This document shows positions 18,600 through 28,410 of a DNA stretch of 64,000 nt, piece by piece. Below the pieces are notes generated by a model. It was not told where the DNA came from. It did not search any database and was given only the letters and a program-made list of their open reading frames with translations. Within the stretch, counting starts at the first letter, position 1, and the number at the start of each line of letters is the position of its first letter. Origin of the DNA: CAIWHR01 sp963786625 (lineage in GTDB: Bacteria > Pseudomonadota > Gammaproteobacteria > Burkholderiales > Casimicrobiaceae); NCBI GenBank assembly GCA_963786625.1, contig CAWAZS010000010.1:248001-312000 (forward strand). The letters run 5' to 3'. The position numbers were made by a program, and so were the translations under genes.

Positions 18600-21377
18600 A
18601 TGAGCAACGGCGACATCCGGTTCCGGCTGAACGGCGTCGAGCTCGCCGCCGCCGCGAACGAGACGATCATCGCGGCCGCGCAGCGCCACGGCGTCGAGAT
18701 CCCGCACCTCTGCTACACGCCCGGGATGCGACCGGACGGCAACTGCCGGGCATGCATGGTGGAGATCAAGGGCGAGCGCCTGCTGGCGCCTTCGTGCTGC
18801 CGCGCTCCGACGGCGGGAATGGAGGTGTCGAGCAGCTCCGCGCGCGCCGTGCACGCGCAGAAGTTGGTCGTCGAGATGCTCGTGGCCGATGTCCCGGAGC
18901 GCGTCTACAAGCCCGACTCCGAGCTCGCCCACTGGCGGGAGCGCCTGGCGATCGGCAAGCCGCGCTTCGCGCCCCGCGCGCAGCCGGCGCCGGACCTCTC
19001 GCACCCGGCGATGGCGGTCAATCTCGACGCCTGCATCCAGTGCACGCGCTGCGTGCGCGCCTGCCGCGAGGAGCAGGTCAACGACGTCATCGGCTACGCG
19101 TTCCGCGGCGCCCGCTCGCAGATCGTGTTCGACCTGGGCGACCCGATGGGCGAGTCGACCTGTGTGGCCTGCGGCGAATGCGTGCAGGCCTGCCCCACGG
19201 GCGCGCTCGCTCCGGCAAAGGACGCCTACGTCGCCGTCGCCGAGAAAGAGGTGGCGTCGGTCTGCCCGTACTGCGGCGTCGGCTGCCAGCTCACCTACCA
19301 CGTCAAGGACAACGCGATCGTCCGCGTCGAGGGGCGCGACGGTCTCGCCAATCGCGCGCGCCTGTGCGTCAAGGGCCGCTTCGGCTTCGACTACGTGCAC
19401 CATCCCCACCGCCTGACCAAGCCGCTGATCAGGAAGCCCGGCGTGCCCAAGTCGGCCGACTTCACGATGGATCCCGCCGACCCGCTCTCGGTGTTTCGCG
19501 AGGCGAGCTGGGAGGAGGCGCTCGCGCTCGCCGGCGGCACGCTCGCGCGGATCCGCGACACCCGCGGCGGCGGGGCGCTCGCGGGCTTCGGCTCGGCGAA
19601 GGGATCGAACGAGGAGGCGTACCTGTTCCAGAAGCTCGTGCGCACCGGCTTTCGCACCAACAACGTCGACCATTGCACGCGGCTCTGCCACGCCTCCAGC
19701 GTGGCGGCGCTGCTCGAGGGCATCGGGTCGGGAGCGGTGTCGAACCCGGTGATGGACGTGACGAAGGCGGAGGTGGTGCTGCTGATCGGCGCCAATCCGG
19801 TCGTCAATCACCCGGTCGCGGCGACGTGGATCAAGAATGCGGTCAAGCGCGGCACCAAGCTCATCCTCGCGGATCCGCGGCGCTCCGAGCTCGCGCGACA
19901 CGCCACGCATTTCCTGCAGTTCAAGCCGGACACCGATGTCGCGCTGCTGAACGCGATGATGCACACGATCGTCGAGGAGGGGCTCACCGCGGAGAGCTTC
20001 ATCGCCGATCGCACGAGCGGCTTCGACGAGCTCAGCAGGAACCTCGCCGGGCACAGCCCGGAGGCGATGGCGCCGGTCTGCGGGATTCCCGCGGCAACCA
20101 TCCGCGAGGTGGCCCGGCTGTACGCGAAATCCCGCGGATCGATGATCCTCTGGGGGATGGGCATCTCGCAGCACGTCCACGGCACCGACAACGCGCGCTG
20201 CCTGATCGCGCTGTCGCTGATGACCGGCCAGGTGGGGCGGCCGGGCACCGGCCTGCATCCGCTGCGCGGCCAGAACAACGTGCAGGGTGCCTCCGACGCC
20301 GGCCTGATCCCGATGATGCTTCCCGACTATCGGCGCGTCGACAACGCCGACGCGCGCAGCGCCTTCGAGGCGCTGTGGGGCCGAGTGCTCGACCCGAAGC
20401 CGGGGCTCACCGTCGTCGAGATCATGGACGCCGTGCATGCCGGAACGATCCGCGGCATGTACATCATGGGCGAGAACCCGGCGATGTCCGACCCCGATGT
20501 CGCGCACGCACGGGCCGCGCTCGCCGAGCTCGAGATGCTGGTCGTGCAGGACATCTTCCTCACCGAGACCGCCTACCTCGCCGACGTGATCCTGCCGGCG
20601 TCGGCCTTTCCCGAGAAGACGGGGACGTTCACCAACACCGACCGGCTGGTGCAGCTGGGACGCCAGGCGCTCACCCCGCCGGGCGACGCGCGCCAGGATC
20701 TGTGGATCATCGTCGAGATGGCGAAGCGGCTCGGCCTCGACTGGAACTATGCAGATGCGAGCGTCGTGTTCGACGAAATGCGCAAGGCGATGCCGTCGAT
20801 CGCCGGCATCACCTGGGAGCGGCTCGAGCGCGAGCACGCGGTCACCTATCCGTGCGAGCGCGAAGGCGATCCCGGAACGCGTGTCGTGTTCACCGAAAAT
20901 TTCCCGACGGCCACCGGCCGCGGCCGCTTCGTTCCGGCGAAGGTGATCCCCGCGGCCGAGCAGCCGGACGCCACGTACCCGTTCGTGCTCATCACCGGGC
21001 GCCAGCTCGAGCACTGGCACACCGGCAGCATGACGCGGCGCACCGAGGTGCTGGACGCGATCGAGCCGACGCCGGTGGCGTCGATGCATACGCAGGACCT
21101 GGCGGAGCTCGGCGTCGCGCCCGACGGCATGATCACGGTCGCGTCGCGTCGCGGCACCATTGCGCTGCGCGCACGCGCCGACGACGGCACGCCGCGCGGG
21201 GCCGTGTTCATCCCGTTCTGCTATTACGAGGCCGCGGCGAACCTGCTGACGAATCCGGTGCTCGATCCGTTCGGCAAGATCCCCGAGTTCAAGTACTGCG
21301 CGGTGCGGGTGACGGCGGGCGGAGCGGTAAGCGCAACTACGGGGTACAGCCCGACGCGGGACCGCGCGGCAGTGTAG
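18600..21377 (+). CDS. fdsA: NAD-dependent formate dehydrogenase, catalytic alpha subunit
   Basis: Mo/W-bis-MGD enzyme that oxidises formate to CO2, 925 residues. The N-terminal [2Fe-2S] domain has C38, C49, C52 and C66/67. Two [4Fe-4S] motifs follow (CIQCTRCVRAC and CVACGECVQACPTGAL), then the catalytic-domain cluster CPYCGVGC. The molybdenum ligand is a cysteine, C359 in NNVDHCTRLCH, at the place of selenocysteine in E. coli FdhF. The C-terminal dinucleotide-binding domain ends PEFKYCAVRV. Accessory fdsC/fdhD and fdsD are not next to it. It would burn the formate released by the oxc/frc pathway. Confidence 0.95.
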   Translation: MSNGDIRFRLNGVELAAAANETIIAAAQRHGVEIPHLCYTPGMRPDGNCRACMVEIKGERLLAPSCCRAPTAGMEVSSSSARAVHAQKLVVEMLVADVPERVYKPDSELAHWRERLAIGKPRFAPRAQPAPDLSHPAMAVNLDACIQCTRCVRACREEQVNDVIGYAFRGARSQIVFDLGDPMGESTCVACGECVQACPTGALAPAKDAYVAVAEKEVASVCPYCGVGCQLTYHVKDNAIVRVEGRDGLANRARLCVKGRFGFDYVHHPHRLTKPLIRKPGVPKSADFTMDPADPLSVFREASWEEALALAGGTLARIRDTRGGGALAGFGSAKGSNEEAYLFQKLVRTGFRTNNVDHCTRLCHASSVAALLEGIGSGAVSNPVMDVTKAEVVLLIGANPVVNHPVAATWIKNAVKRGTKLILADPRRSELARHATHFLQFKPDTDVALLNAMMHTIVEEGLTAESFIADRTSGFDELSRNLAGHSPEAMAPVCGIPAATIREVARLYAKSRGSMILWGMGISQHVHGTDNARCLIALSLMTGQVGRPGTGLHPLRGQNNVQGASDAGLIPMMLPDYRRVDNADARSAFEALWGRVLDPKPGLTVVEIMDAVHAGTIRGMYIMGENPAMSDPDVAHARAALAELEMLVVQDIFLTETAYLADVILPASAFPEKTGTFTNTDRLVQLGRQALTPPGDARQDLWIIVEMAKRLGLDWNYADASVVFDEMRKAMPSIAGITWERLEREHAVTYPCEREGDPGTRVVFTENFPTATGRGRFVPAKVIPAAEQPDATYPFVLITGRQLEHWHTGSMTRRTEVLDAIEPTPVASMHTQDLAELGVAPDGMITVASRRGTIALRARADDGTPRGAVFIPFCYYEAAANLLTNPVLDPFGKIPEFKYCAVRVTAGGAVSATTGYSPTRDRAAV

Positions 21378-21402
21378 GCGAAGGGCTGGGGCGCGGGGCT
21401 CC

Positions 21403-23208
21403 TCAGTCCTTGAGCCCGGCTTTCCGCATTCCCTCGAAATAGGCGTCGACTGCCGGGCCCGGCTCGGCGGGCAGCAGCATCCTGACCTGGCGCATCGAGA
21501 TGTCGGGCTGCAGCGCATAGGCTTTGTCCATCGCCGCCTTCGCTTCGTCGAGACGTCCGAGGTTGGCCAGCGCCGTGGCCTCGTGCAGGTGCGCCCACGC
21601 GGTGCAATTGGGCTTGCGCTGCGCGTCGCGGGCGGTCTCCAGCGCCTCGGCGTAACGGCCCGCGAGGACGAACATGCCGCTCTTCAGCGTGACGAAGGCG
21701 TGCATCAGCGGATCGTACGGGGAGAGCCGGATGGCGCGGTCGACGCTGTCCAGCGCCTCGTCGATGCGGCCGGCGAACGCAAGCCCATAGGCGAGCCCGA
21801 AATGCGCGGCCGCGAGGTTCGGGTTGAGCTCGAGCGCCAATCGGCACTCGGCGAGTGCCGCCCGGACTTCGCCGCTGGTCATCAGCACCCGCCCCAGCAC
21901 CAGGTGGGCGAACGCGTCGCGCGGATCCAGCGTCACCGCGCGCTGCGCCGACTGCCGCGCGTTCTGCAGGTTCGCGGGCGCGTCGGCGACGAAGCCCCAG
22001 AGCGCCTCGACGAAGAGCGCGTAGGCCTTGCCCGCGTACGCCGGAGCGAACTGCGCGTCGGTCTTGATCGCGCAGTCGAAGAGCTGCTTGGCCATCGCGA
22101 TGTCCTGCGAGCTGTAGCGGTAGACGTGCCAGAGCCCGCGCTGATAGTTCTCCCACGCCCCCATGTTCGAGCAGGAGCAGCGGGCTTCGCGCACGCGCTC
22201 GCGCTCCAGATGGGTCACGGCCGGCGCGATCGCCGCCACGATCGCTTCCGTCACCTCGTCCTGCGCGGCGAACACGTCGGCGAGCTCGCGATCGTAGCGC
22301 TCGGCCCAGACGTGACGCCCCGTCGCCGCCTCGATGAGCTGCGCGGTCACCCGTACCCGGTTGCCGGTGCGGCGCAGGCTGCCCTCGACCACGTAGCGCA
22401 CCCCCAGCCGGCGACCCACCTCCTTGATGTCGATCGGCGTGCCCTTGAACACGAAGGTCGAGTTGCGGGCGATGACGAAGAGCTCGCGGAAGCGCGACAG
22501 CGCGGTGATCAGATCCTCGGCGATCCCGTCGGCGAAGAAATCCTCGTCGGGGTCGCTCGTCATGTTGTCGAAAGGCAGCACGGCGATCGACGGCCGGTCC
22601 GGCAGCGCCAGCGACGTCGGCGCCGGGGCCGGGACAACGGCGGCGCCGGTCGCGGGCCAGTGCCAGACGTGGATCGGCCGCGCGATGTTCTTCAGCTTGC
22701 GCTCGCCGCCGTCGGCGAAGGGGACGCCCAGCCGGTCGCGCACCTCGTCGTGGGCGCGATCCGACAGGCAGACGCCCCCGGGGGCCGCGATGCCCTCCAG
22801 CCGCGCCGCGATGTTGACGCCGTCGCCGAAGATGTCGTCGCCGTCGACGACGATGTCGCCGACGTGCACTCCGACGCGGAAGACGAGTTGCCGGTCCGCG
22901 GGAATCCCCTCGTTCAACGCCGGCATCCCCTCCTGGATCGCGACCGCGCAGCGCACCGCTTCGACGACGCTCGGGAATTCCAGCAGCAGCCCGTCGCCCA
23001 TCGTCTTGACGATGCGCCCGCCGTGCGCGGCGACCTTCGGGTCGATCAGGTCGTGCCGGCGATTCTTGAGTGCGGCGAGCGTGCCGCTTTCGTCCAGACC
23101 GATCAGGCGCGAATAGCCCGCGAGGTCGAGCGCGACAATGGCGGCGAGACGTCTGTGCTCAGTCACTCGGGCGGGCTCCTGGCGCCCCGGCGAGCGGGGT
23201 GCGCGCAC
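21403..23208 (-). CDS. Class III adenylate/guanylate cyclase with TolB-like and TPR regions
   Basis: Signalling protein of 601 residues. Residues ~20-185 are a class III cyclase domain (AIVALDLAGYSRLIG, GGRIVKTMGDGLLLEFPS, GVHVGDIVVDGDDIFGDGVN) with both metal-binding Asp positions. A TolB-N-like segment follows (SIAVLPFDNMTSDPDEDFFADGI), then about eight helical TPR-type repeats to the C-terminus. The combination is common in beta- and alphaproteobacteria. A GTG at 23166 (residue 15) would start nearer the domain and is an alternative. No membrane segment is evident. It lies tail-to-tail with fdsA and is probably unrelated to formate metabolism. Confidence 0.88.
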   Translation of the reverse strand: MRAPRSPGRQEPARVTEHRRLAAIVALDLAGYSRLIGLDESGTLAALKNRRHDLIDPKVAAHGGRIVKTMGDGLLLEFPSVVEAVRCAVAIQEGMPALNEGIPADRQLVFRVGVHVGDIVVDGDDIFGDGVNIAARLEGIAAPGGVCLSDRAHDEVRDRLGVPFADGGERKLKNIARPIHVWHWPATGAAVVPAPAPTSLALPDRPSIAVLPFDNMTSDPDEDFFADGIAEDLITALSRFRELFVIARNSTFVFKGTPIDIKEVGRRLGVRYVVEGSLRRTGNRVRVTAQLIEAATGRHVWAERYDRELADVFAAQDEVTEAIVAAIAPAVTHLERERVREARCSCSNMGAWENYQRGLWHVYRYSSQDIAMAKQLFDCAIKTDAQFAPAYAGKAYALFVEALWGFVADAPANLQNARQSAQRAVTLDPRDAFAHLVLGRVLMTSGEVRAALAECRLALELNPNLAAAHFGLAYGLAFAGRIDEALDSVDRAIRLSPYDPLMHAFVTLKSGMFVLAGRYAEALETARDAQRKPNCTAWAHLHEATALANLGRLDEAKAAMDKAYALQPDISMRQVRMLLPAEPGPAVDAYFEGMRKAGLKD

Positions 23209-23219
23209 AGCTTACACGG

Positions 23220-24713
23220 TTACCTCCCGCGGTATTTCGCGCGCAGCACCGTGATCAGCGGCCAGAACAGCATCATGAGCGCGAGCCCGGTGATGGTGCC
23301 GACGAGGCCGTTCGAGAAGAAGATGCCGAGATCGCCCTGCGCGATCAGCATCGACTGCCGGAACGAATCCTCGGCGCGGTCGCCCAGCACCAGTGCCAGC
23401 ACCAGCGGCGCCAGCGGGTAATCCAGCTTCTTGAACACGTAGCCGACCACGCCGAACAACAGCATGAACCAGATGTCGAGCATCGCGCCGTGCACCGTGT
23501 ACGCGCCGATCGCGCAGATCACGATGATGACCGGCGCGATGATCGAAAACGGCACCCGCAGGATCGCGGCGAAGAGCGGCACGCAGGTCAGCACGATGAC
23601 GAGGCCCGCCAGGTTGCCGAGGTACATGCTGGCGATCAGGCCCCAGACGAAGTCCTTCTGCTCGACGAACAGCAGCGGCCCCGGCTGCAGCCCCCAGATC
23701 AGGAGCCCGCCGAGCAGAACCGCGGCGGTCGGCGAACCCGGGATGCCGAGCGCGAGCATCGGCAGCAGCGCGCTGGTGCCCGCAGCGTGCGCCGCGGTCT
23801 CCGGGGCGATCACGCCCTCGATCTGCCCGGTTCCGAACTTGCTGCCGTTCTTGGACATGCGCTTCGCCACGCCGTAGCTCATGAACGACGCGGGCGTCGC
23901 CCCGCCGGGCGTGATGCCCATCCAGCAGCCGATGAGACAGCTGCGCAACGAGATTGCCCAGTACCTCGGCAGCTTCTTCCAGGTCTGGAAGACCACCTTG
24001 GGATCGATCTTCGCGGACTTGCCGGTGAACGACAGCCCCTCCTCCATCGACAGCAGGATCTCGCCGATGCCGAACAGGCCGATGACCGCGATCAGGAAGT
24101 CGAAGCCGCGCATCATCTCGGTCGACCCGAAGGTGAGCCGCAGGCGGCCGGTGATGTTGTCCATGCCGACCGCGGCGAGCGCAAAGCCCAGCATCATCGC
24201 CGCCAGCGTCTTCCACGCCGAGCCCTTGCCCATCCCGACGAAGCTGCAGAACGTCAGCAGATAGACCGCGAAGAACTCCGGCGGGCCGAATTTCAGCGCG
24301 AACTTGGCGACCAGCGGCGCGAGGAACGTGATCATGATCACGGCGAACAGCGCACCGATGAACGACGAGGTGAACGAGGCGGTCAAGGCTTCGCCGGCGC
24401 GGCCCTGCTGCGCCATCGGGTAGCCGTCGAACGTGGTCGCGACCGACCACGGCTCGCCCGGTATGTTGAACAGGACCGACGTGATCGCGCCGCCGAACAG
24501 CGCGCCCCAGTAGATGCACGACAGCATGATGATCGCCGAGGTCGGCGGCATCGTGAACGTCAGCGGGAGCAGGATCGCGACGCCGTTGGCGCCGCCCAGG
24601 CCGGGCAGCACGCCGATGATCACGCCGAGCACGATGCCGATCATCATGAGCAGCAGATTGAACGGCGACACCACGACCGCGAAGCCGTGGAAGAGGGCGC
24701 TGATCTCGGTCAC
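23220..24713 (-). CDS. tctA: Tripartite tricarboxylate transporter large membrane subunit
   Basis: Large integral membrane subunit of a TTT-family, periplasmic-binding-protein-dependent importer, 497 residues with about 11-12 hydrophobic segments. The conserved Gly-rich loops GVLPGLGGANGVAILLPLTF near the N-terminus and GIPGSPTAAVLLGGLLIWGL in the second half are the TctA substrate-site motifs. It is last in the minus-strand order tctC-tctB-tctA and starts 49 bp after tctB. The substrate could be citrate, another carboxylate or an aromatic acid; the sequence does not decide. Confidence 0.93.
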   Translation of the reverse strand: MTEISALFHGFAVVVSPFNLLLMMIGIVLGVIIGVLPGLGGANGVAILLPLTFTMPPTSAIIMLSCIYWGALFGGAITSVLFNIPGEPWSVATTFDGYPMAQQGRAGEALTASFTSSFIGALFAVIMITFLAPLVAKFALKFGPPEFFAVYLLTFCSFVGMGKGSAWKTLAAMMLGFALAAVGMDNITGRLRLTFGSTEMMRGFDFLIAVIGLFGIGEILLSMEEGLSFTGKSAKIDPKVVFQTWKKLPRYWAISLRSCLIGCWMGITPGGATPASFMSYGVAKRMSKNGSKFGTGQIEGVIAPETAAHAAGTSALLPMLALGIPGSPTAAVLLGGLLIWGLQPGPLLFVEQKDFVWGLIASMYLGNLAGLVIVLTCVPLFAAILRVPFSIIAPVIIVICAIGAYTVHGAMLDIWFMLLFGVVGYVFKKLDYPLAPLVLALVLGDRAEDSFRQSMLIAQGDLGIFFSNGLVGTITGLALMMLFWPLITVLRAKYRGR

Positions 24714-24762
24714 GTGCTGCGCTCCTGGCGACTGTCCTGGGACGGGTTGCGGCGAACCGCGC

Positions 24763-25311
24763 TCAATAGCCGAGCCAGGCGAGCGGGTTGACCATGCCCT
24801 TGTAGAGCGGCACCTTGAACCAGACTTCGAACATGAGGAAAAGCGCGATGCTGACGACCACGCCGACCGCCGCGCTCTTCGGCCACGGGTACTTGCCCAT
24901 CCAGCGCATGAACACCGCGATGTAGGCTGCCGAGGCGACGTAGATGCCGATCAGCTGGATGGCCAGCACGAAGACCGCGGCCGGCAGCAGCACCGAGAGC
25001 ACCAGGCGCAACGGCCGCCAGGCGACGAACTGGCGCTGCCGCTCCTCGATGGCGCCGCGGAACCGGTCGCGGCGCTTCCATTCGGCGATGGCGACCTGCG
25101 CCGCGGTCGCGATGCTCGACAGGCACAGCAGGAGCCCGATGTAGAAGGGGAAATAGCCGGATTGCGGCCCATCGTCGCCCCAGCTCGCGCCCAGCCTTAC
25201 GCTGTCGAACACGACCACCGCGCCGATGCCGAAAAGGATCAGCGCGACCGCCAGCTCCATCGTGCGCGTGGATATTCCGGTCTCGCCGCCGGACGGCTTG
25301 TCGTCGCTCAT
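24763..25311 (-). CDS. tctB: Tripartite tricarboxylate transporter small membrane subunit
   Basis: Small membrane subunit of the TTT importer, 182 residues with four hydrophobic helices (for example TMELAVALILFGIGAVVVF and GYFPFYIGLLLCLSSIATAA). The pattern of one N-terminal helix, a SGYFPFYIG turn and a hydrophilic middle is characteristic of TctB. It is placed between tctC and tctA on the same strand. Confidence 0.88.
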   Translation of the reverse strand: MSDDKPSGGETGISTRTMELAVALILFGIGAVVVFDSVRLGASWGDDGPQSGYFPFYIGLLLCLSSIATAAQVAIAEWKRRDRFRGAIEERQRQFVAWRPLRLVLSVLLPAAVFVLAIQLIGIYVASAAYIAVFMRWMGKYPWPKSAAVGVVVSIALFLMFEVWFKVPLYKGMVNPLAWLGY

Positions 25312-25405
25312 GAAGTTCCCGCAGCGAGTTGCGGACCGGACGCCGTCCGGTCGAGAGGCCCGCGAGAGGACGCCGCGCGGCGGACCGCGCGGCGTCGCCC
25401 GGGTG

Positions 25406-26485
25406 TCAGGGCTTGGCCAGGAAACCGGCCTCGCGCATCAGATCGACGTGCGTCTTCTCCGCGCTCTCGACCCACTTGGCGTACTCGGGACCGCTCATGA
25501 ACGTGGTGTTGAACGCGCCATCCTCCATGAACTTCTTCCAGTCGGCGGTCTCGCGCACCTTCTTGAACAGGTCGACGTAGTAATCGACCTGCTCCTTGGT
25601 GACCCCGGCGGGCATGAAGATGCCGCGCAGCATCACGTAGTCGACGGGGACGCCGGCTTCCTTGCAGCTCGGGATGTCGTTCCAGGACATCGTGGCCGTG
25701 ACCTTCGTCTTGTACGGCATCCGGTCATTGTCGAACACGCACAACGGCCGGAGCGCGCCGGCGCGCCACTGTGCCACCGCCTCGATCGGATTGTTGACGC
25801 TGGAATCGGTGTGCTTGCCGACCAGCTGCACGGCGACGTCGCCGCCGCCCTTGAACGGGATGTACGTGAACTTGGTGCCCGTGGCCTTCTCGATGGCGAC
25901 GGTGATGATCTGGTCTTCCTGCTTGGAGCCGGTGCCGCCCATCTTGAACTTGTTGGGGCCGCCGGCCTTCACCGCGTCGAGGTATTCCTTGGCGGTCTTG
26001 TACGGCGTCTCGGCGTTGACCCACAGCACGAACTGGTCGAGCGCCAGCATCGCGACCGGCGTCAGGTCCTTCCAGTTGAACGGCACGCCGGTGGCGAGCG
26101 GCGTGGTGAACAGATTGGACAGGGTGATGATGATCTTGTGCGGGTCGCCCTTCGCGTCCTTGACCGCGAGGAAGCCTTCGGCGCCGGCGCCACCCGACTT
26201 GTTGACGACGATCATCGGCTGCTTCATCAGGTTGTTCTTGGTGATCACGCCCTGCAGCAGCCGCGCCATCTGGTCGGCGCCGCCGCCCGTGCCCGCGGGC
26301 ACGATGAACTCGACGGGCTTCGTGGGCTCCCAGGCGGCCGCCGACAGCGGAACCGCGAGCGCTGCCGCAGCCAGCAGGGCGATTCCCCGTGACCGCGCGT
26401 GGACATTGCTCCGGGTCGCGCGCCGACGGGTGCGCGAAACCGCGCCATCTGCGACGACCCCTGCTACCGTGAGACGGTCTGCCAT
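25406..26485 (-). CDS. tctC: Tripartite tricarboxylate transporter periplasmic binding protein (TctC/Bug)
   Basis: Periplasmic solute receptor that delivers a carboxylate to TctAB. ATG 26485 is chosen because GAGGAG lies 8 bases before it; the product has 359 residues. A long basic n-region precedes the hydrophobic signal stretch (IALLAAAALAVPLSAAA) and the mature protein starts near WEPTKPVEFIVPAG. The VPAGTGGGADQMARLL block and VNKSGGAGAEGF are Bug-family ligand loops. An in-frame ATG 33 bases upstream is not preferred. Bug receptors are greatly expanded in Burkholderiales. Confidence 0.92.
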   Translation of the reverse strand: MADRLTVAGVVADGAVSRTRRRATRSNVHARSRGIALLAAAALAVPLSAAAWEPTKPVEFIVPAGTGGGADQMARLLQGVITKNNLMKQPMIVVNKSGGAGAEGFLAVKDAKGDPHKIIITLSNLFTTPLATGVPFNWKDLTPVAMLALDQFVLWVNAETPYKTAKEYLDAVKAGGPNKFKMGGTGSKQEDQIITVAIEKATGTKFTYIPFKGGGDVAVQLVGKHTDSSVNNPIEAVAQWRAGALRPLCVFDNDRMPYKTKVTATMSWNDIPSCKEAGVPVDYVMLRGIFMPAGVTKEQVDYYVDLFKKVRETADWKKFMEDGAFNTTFMSGPEYAKWVESAEKTHVDLMREAGFLAKP

Positions 26486-26768
26486 GTTCGTATCTCCTCG
26501 ATTTTCGCTGTGACACATTTCGCGTTCCGCCGCCGGGCGGGGAACGCAGCCAGAGTTCTTTTTTTTCCGCGCCTATGTTACCCGTTTGCCGATGCCCGGG
26601 CGACCTCCGCGGGCTTGTGCGGGACGCACGGTCGCGGTGTCGTTGTGCAGTGCGACAAATCGCAGGCGGACTCGGCCCGGCCGCCGGATCAGGCGCGGAT
26701 TGCACGCATTCAAGTCGTCGTCGTCGATGCTATTCTAGCCACCGCCACCACTTTCCCGGAGGAGCACC
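26486..26768. other. Divergent promoter region between tctC and dctP
   Basis: This 283-bp gap separates two divergently transcribed carboxylate-uptake operons, so it must hold both promoters. A TATTCT hexamer at 26731-26736 could be a -10 for dctP, but its -35 is poor. The T-rich run near 26558 is the only low-G+C spot. I see no convincing operator repeat. Confidence 0.4.
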
Positions 26769-27818
26769 ATGATGTCACCCTCGTCCACGGCCCCGTCGCA
26801 GCGCGGAGTGCGCGCCCTCGCGCTGTCGTCCATCATTCTGCTCACGCTCGGGTTTGCGTCGGCCCTGCCGGCACAGCAGCCGCGCGTGCTCAAGATCTCG
26901 CATCAGTTTCCCGCGTCGTCGGGCACCGAGGGCGACTTCCGCGACCAGCTCGCGCGCAGGTTCGCCGCCGATGTCGAAAAGCGCACGAACGGCTCGCTCA
27001 AGGCCGAGGTCTACCCGGCGAGCTCGCTGGTGAAGACGTTCGCGCAGTTCGGAGCGATCCGCAAGGGCGCGCTCGACATGTCGGTGCTGCCCATCGCCTA
27101 TGGCGGCGGCGAGGTGCCCGAGGCCAACCTCGGGCTGATGCCGACGCTGATCACGAGCTACGAGCAGGGCCTGCGCTGGAAGGACGCGCCGATCGGCAAG
27201 GAGTGGTCGAAGCTGCTCGAGGACCGCGGCATCAAGATCGTGACCTGGGTATGGCAGGCGGGCGGCATGGCGAGCCTCGCGAAGCCCGTGGTCTCGCCCG
27301 ACGACGCGAAGGGCCTCAAGATCCGCGGCGGCAGCAAGGAGATGGACATGATGCTGAAGGGCGCCGGCGCCGCGATCACCAACGTGCCGTCCAACGAGAT
27401 CTACAGCGCGATGCAGTCCGGCGTGCTCGACGCGGCGCTCACCTCGTCGACGTCGCTGATCAGCTTCCGCCTCTACGAGACCGGCAAGAACGTGACGAGC
27501 GCGCGCAAGAACACGTTCTGGTTCATGTTCGAGCCGCTGGTGATCTCGAAGGCCGTGTTCGACAGCCTGACCAAGGAGCAGCAGCAGGCGGTCATGGACG
27601 CCGGCGCCAGCCTCGAGAAGTTCGCGCTCGACGCCGCGAAGGCCGATGACCTGAGGATGGCCGACGTGTACGCGAAGAACGGGGCGAAGGTCTTCGACAT
27701 GGACGACGCCGCGTTTGCGAAGTGGCGCGCCATCGCGCAGCAGACGGCATGGGAGGACTTCGCGAAGAACGTGAAGGACGGCAAGCGCTGGCTCGACATG
27801 GCCACGGCCGTGAAGTGA
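26769..27818 (+). CDS. dctP: TRAP transporter periplasmic substrate-binding protein (DctP)
   Basis: Periplasmic receptor of a TRAP importer, 349 residues. A strong ribosome site (CGGAGGAG) stands 6-7 bases before ATG 26769. The signal peptide has the hydrophobic core ALSSIILLTLGFASALPA and mature sequence from QQPRVLKISHQFPASSG. The conserved Arg that salt-bridges the carboxylate falls in LKIRGGSKEMDMML, followed by NVPSNEIYSAMQSGVLDAA, both DctP hallmarks. It is first in dctP-dctQ-dctM. The ligand is most likely an organic acid; identity is not visible. Confidence 0.93.
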   Translation: MMSPSSTAPSQRGVRALALSSIILLTLGFASALPAQQPRVLKISHQFPASSGTEGDFRDQLARRFAADVEKRTNGSLKAEVYPASSLVKTFAQFGAIRKGALDMSVLPIAYGGGEVPEANLGLMPTLITSYEQGLRWKDAPIGKEWSKLLEDRGIKIVTWVWQAGGMASLAKPVVSPDDAKGLKIRGGSKEMDMMLKGAGAAITNVPSNEIYSAMQSGVLDAALTSSTSLISFRLYETGKNVTSARKNTFWFMFEPLVISKAVFDSLTKEQQQAVMDAGASLEKFALDAAKADDLRMADVYAKNGAKVFDMDDAAFAKWRAIAQQTAWEDFAKNVKDGKRWLDMATAVK

Positions 27819-27891
27819 CGCGGACCTCCGCGAGCGGCGCACACGCGGGAGCCCGGCGCCAGCCCGACGCCGAGGCTCCGCCTGCCGACCC

Positions 27892-28410
27892 ATGACGCTC
27901 TGGCTCCGCCTCGACCGCGCGCTCGCCACGCTCAACACGTGGATGGGCTACCTGTCGGGGTTCCTCATCGTCGCGTGCGCGGGGATCCTGGTCTTCGAGG
28001 TGGGCGTGCGCTACTGGCTGCGCTGGCCGACCGACTGGGAGATCGAGCTCTCGGTGATGCTGCTGATCATCGCGACGTTCATGAGCGCCGCGTACACGCA
28101 GCTGCATCGCGGCCACGTGTCGATCGAGGTGCTGGACGGCGTGCTGTCGCCGCGCGCGAACCGGATCCGGCGCCATCTGGCGGACGTGCTCTCGCTCGCG
28201 GTCTGCGCGTTCATCGCGTGGAAATCGTGGGAGCTCTTCGACGAGGCCTGGTCGGACGGCCGCGCCAGCAATTCGGTGTGGGGGCCGAAGCTGTGGATAC
28301 CCTTCGGCTTCATGGCGCTCGGCATGACGCTGCTGTGCCTGCAGCTGGCGGTGCAGATCCCCGCCGCGCGCTTCGGCCTGCAGAAGGGCGCCGCGAAGGA
28401 GAAGGAATGA
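27892..28410 (+). CDS. dctQ: TRAP transporter small permease (DctQ)
   Basis: Small four-helix membrane subunit of the TRAP importer, 172 residues. Helix pattern and the motifs FEVGVRYWLRWPTDWEIELS and HRGHVSIEVLDG agree with DctQ. It starts 73 bp after dctP. The stop codon at 28408-28410 overlaps an ATG at 28407 (ATGA), which is in frame with the large permease. Confidence 0.9.
   Translation: MTLWLRLDRALATLNTWMGYLSGFLIVACAGILVFEVGVRYWLRWPTDWEIELSVMLLIIATFMSAAYTQLHRGHVSIEVLDGVLSPRANRIRRHLADVLSLAVCAFIAWKSWELFDEAWSDGRASNSVWGPKLWIPFGFMALGMTLLCLQLAVQIPAARFGLQKGAAKEKE

Noticed and set aside
21403..23208. Link between the adenylate cyclase gene and formate or oxalate genes
   Set aside because: It is convergent with fdsA and shares no promoter; such cyclase/TPR proteins occur widely in unrelated contexts.
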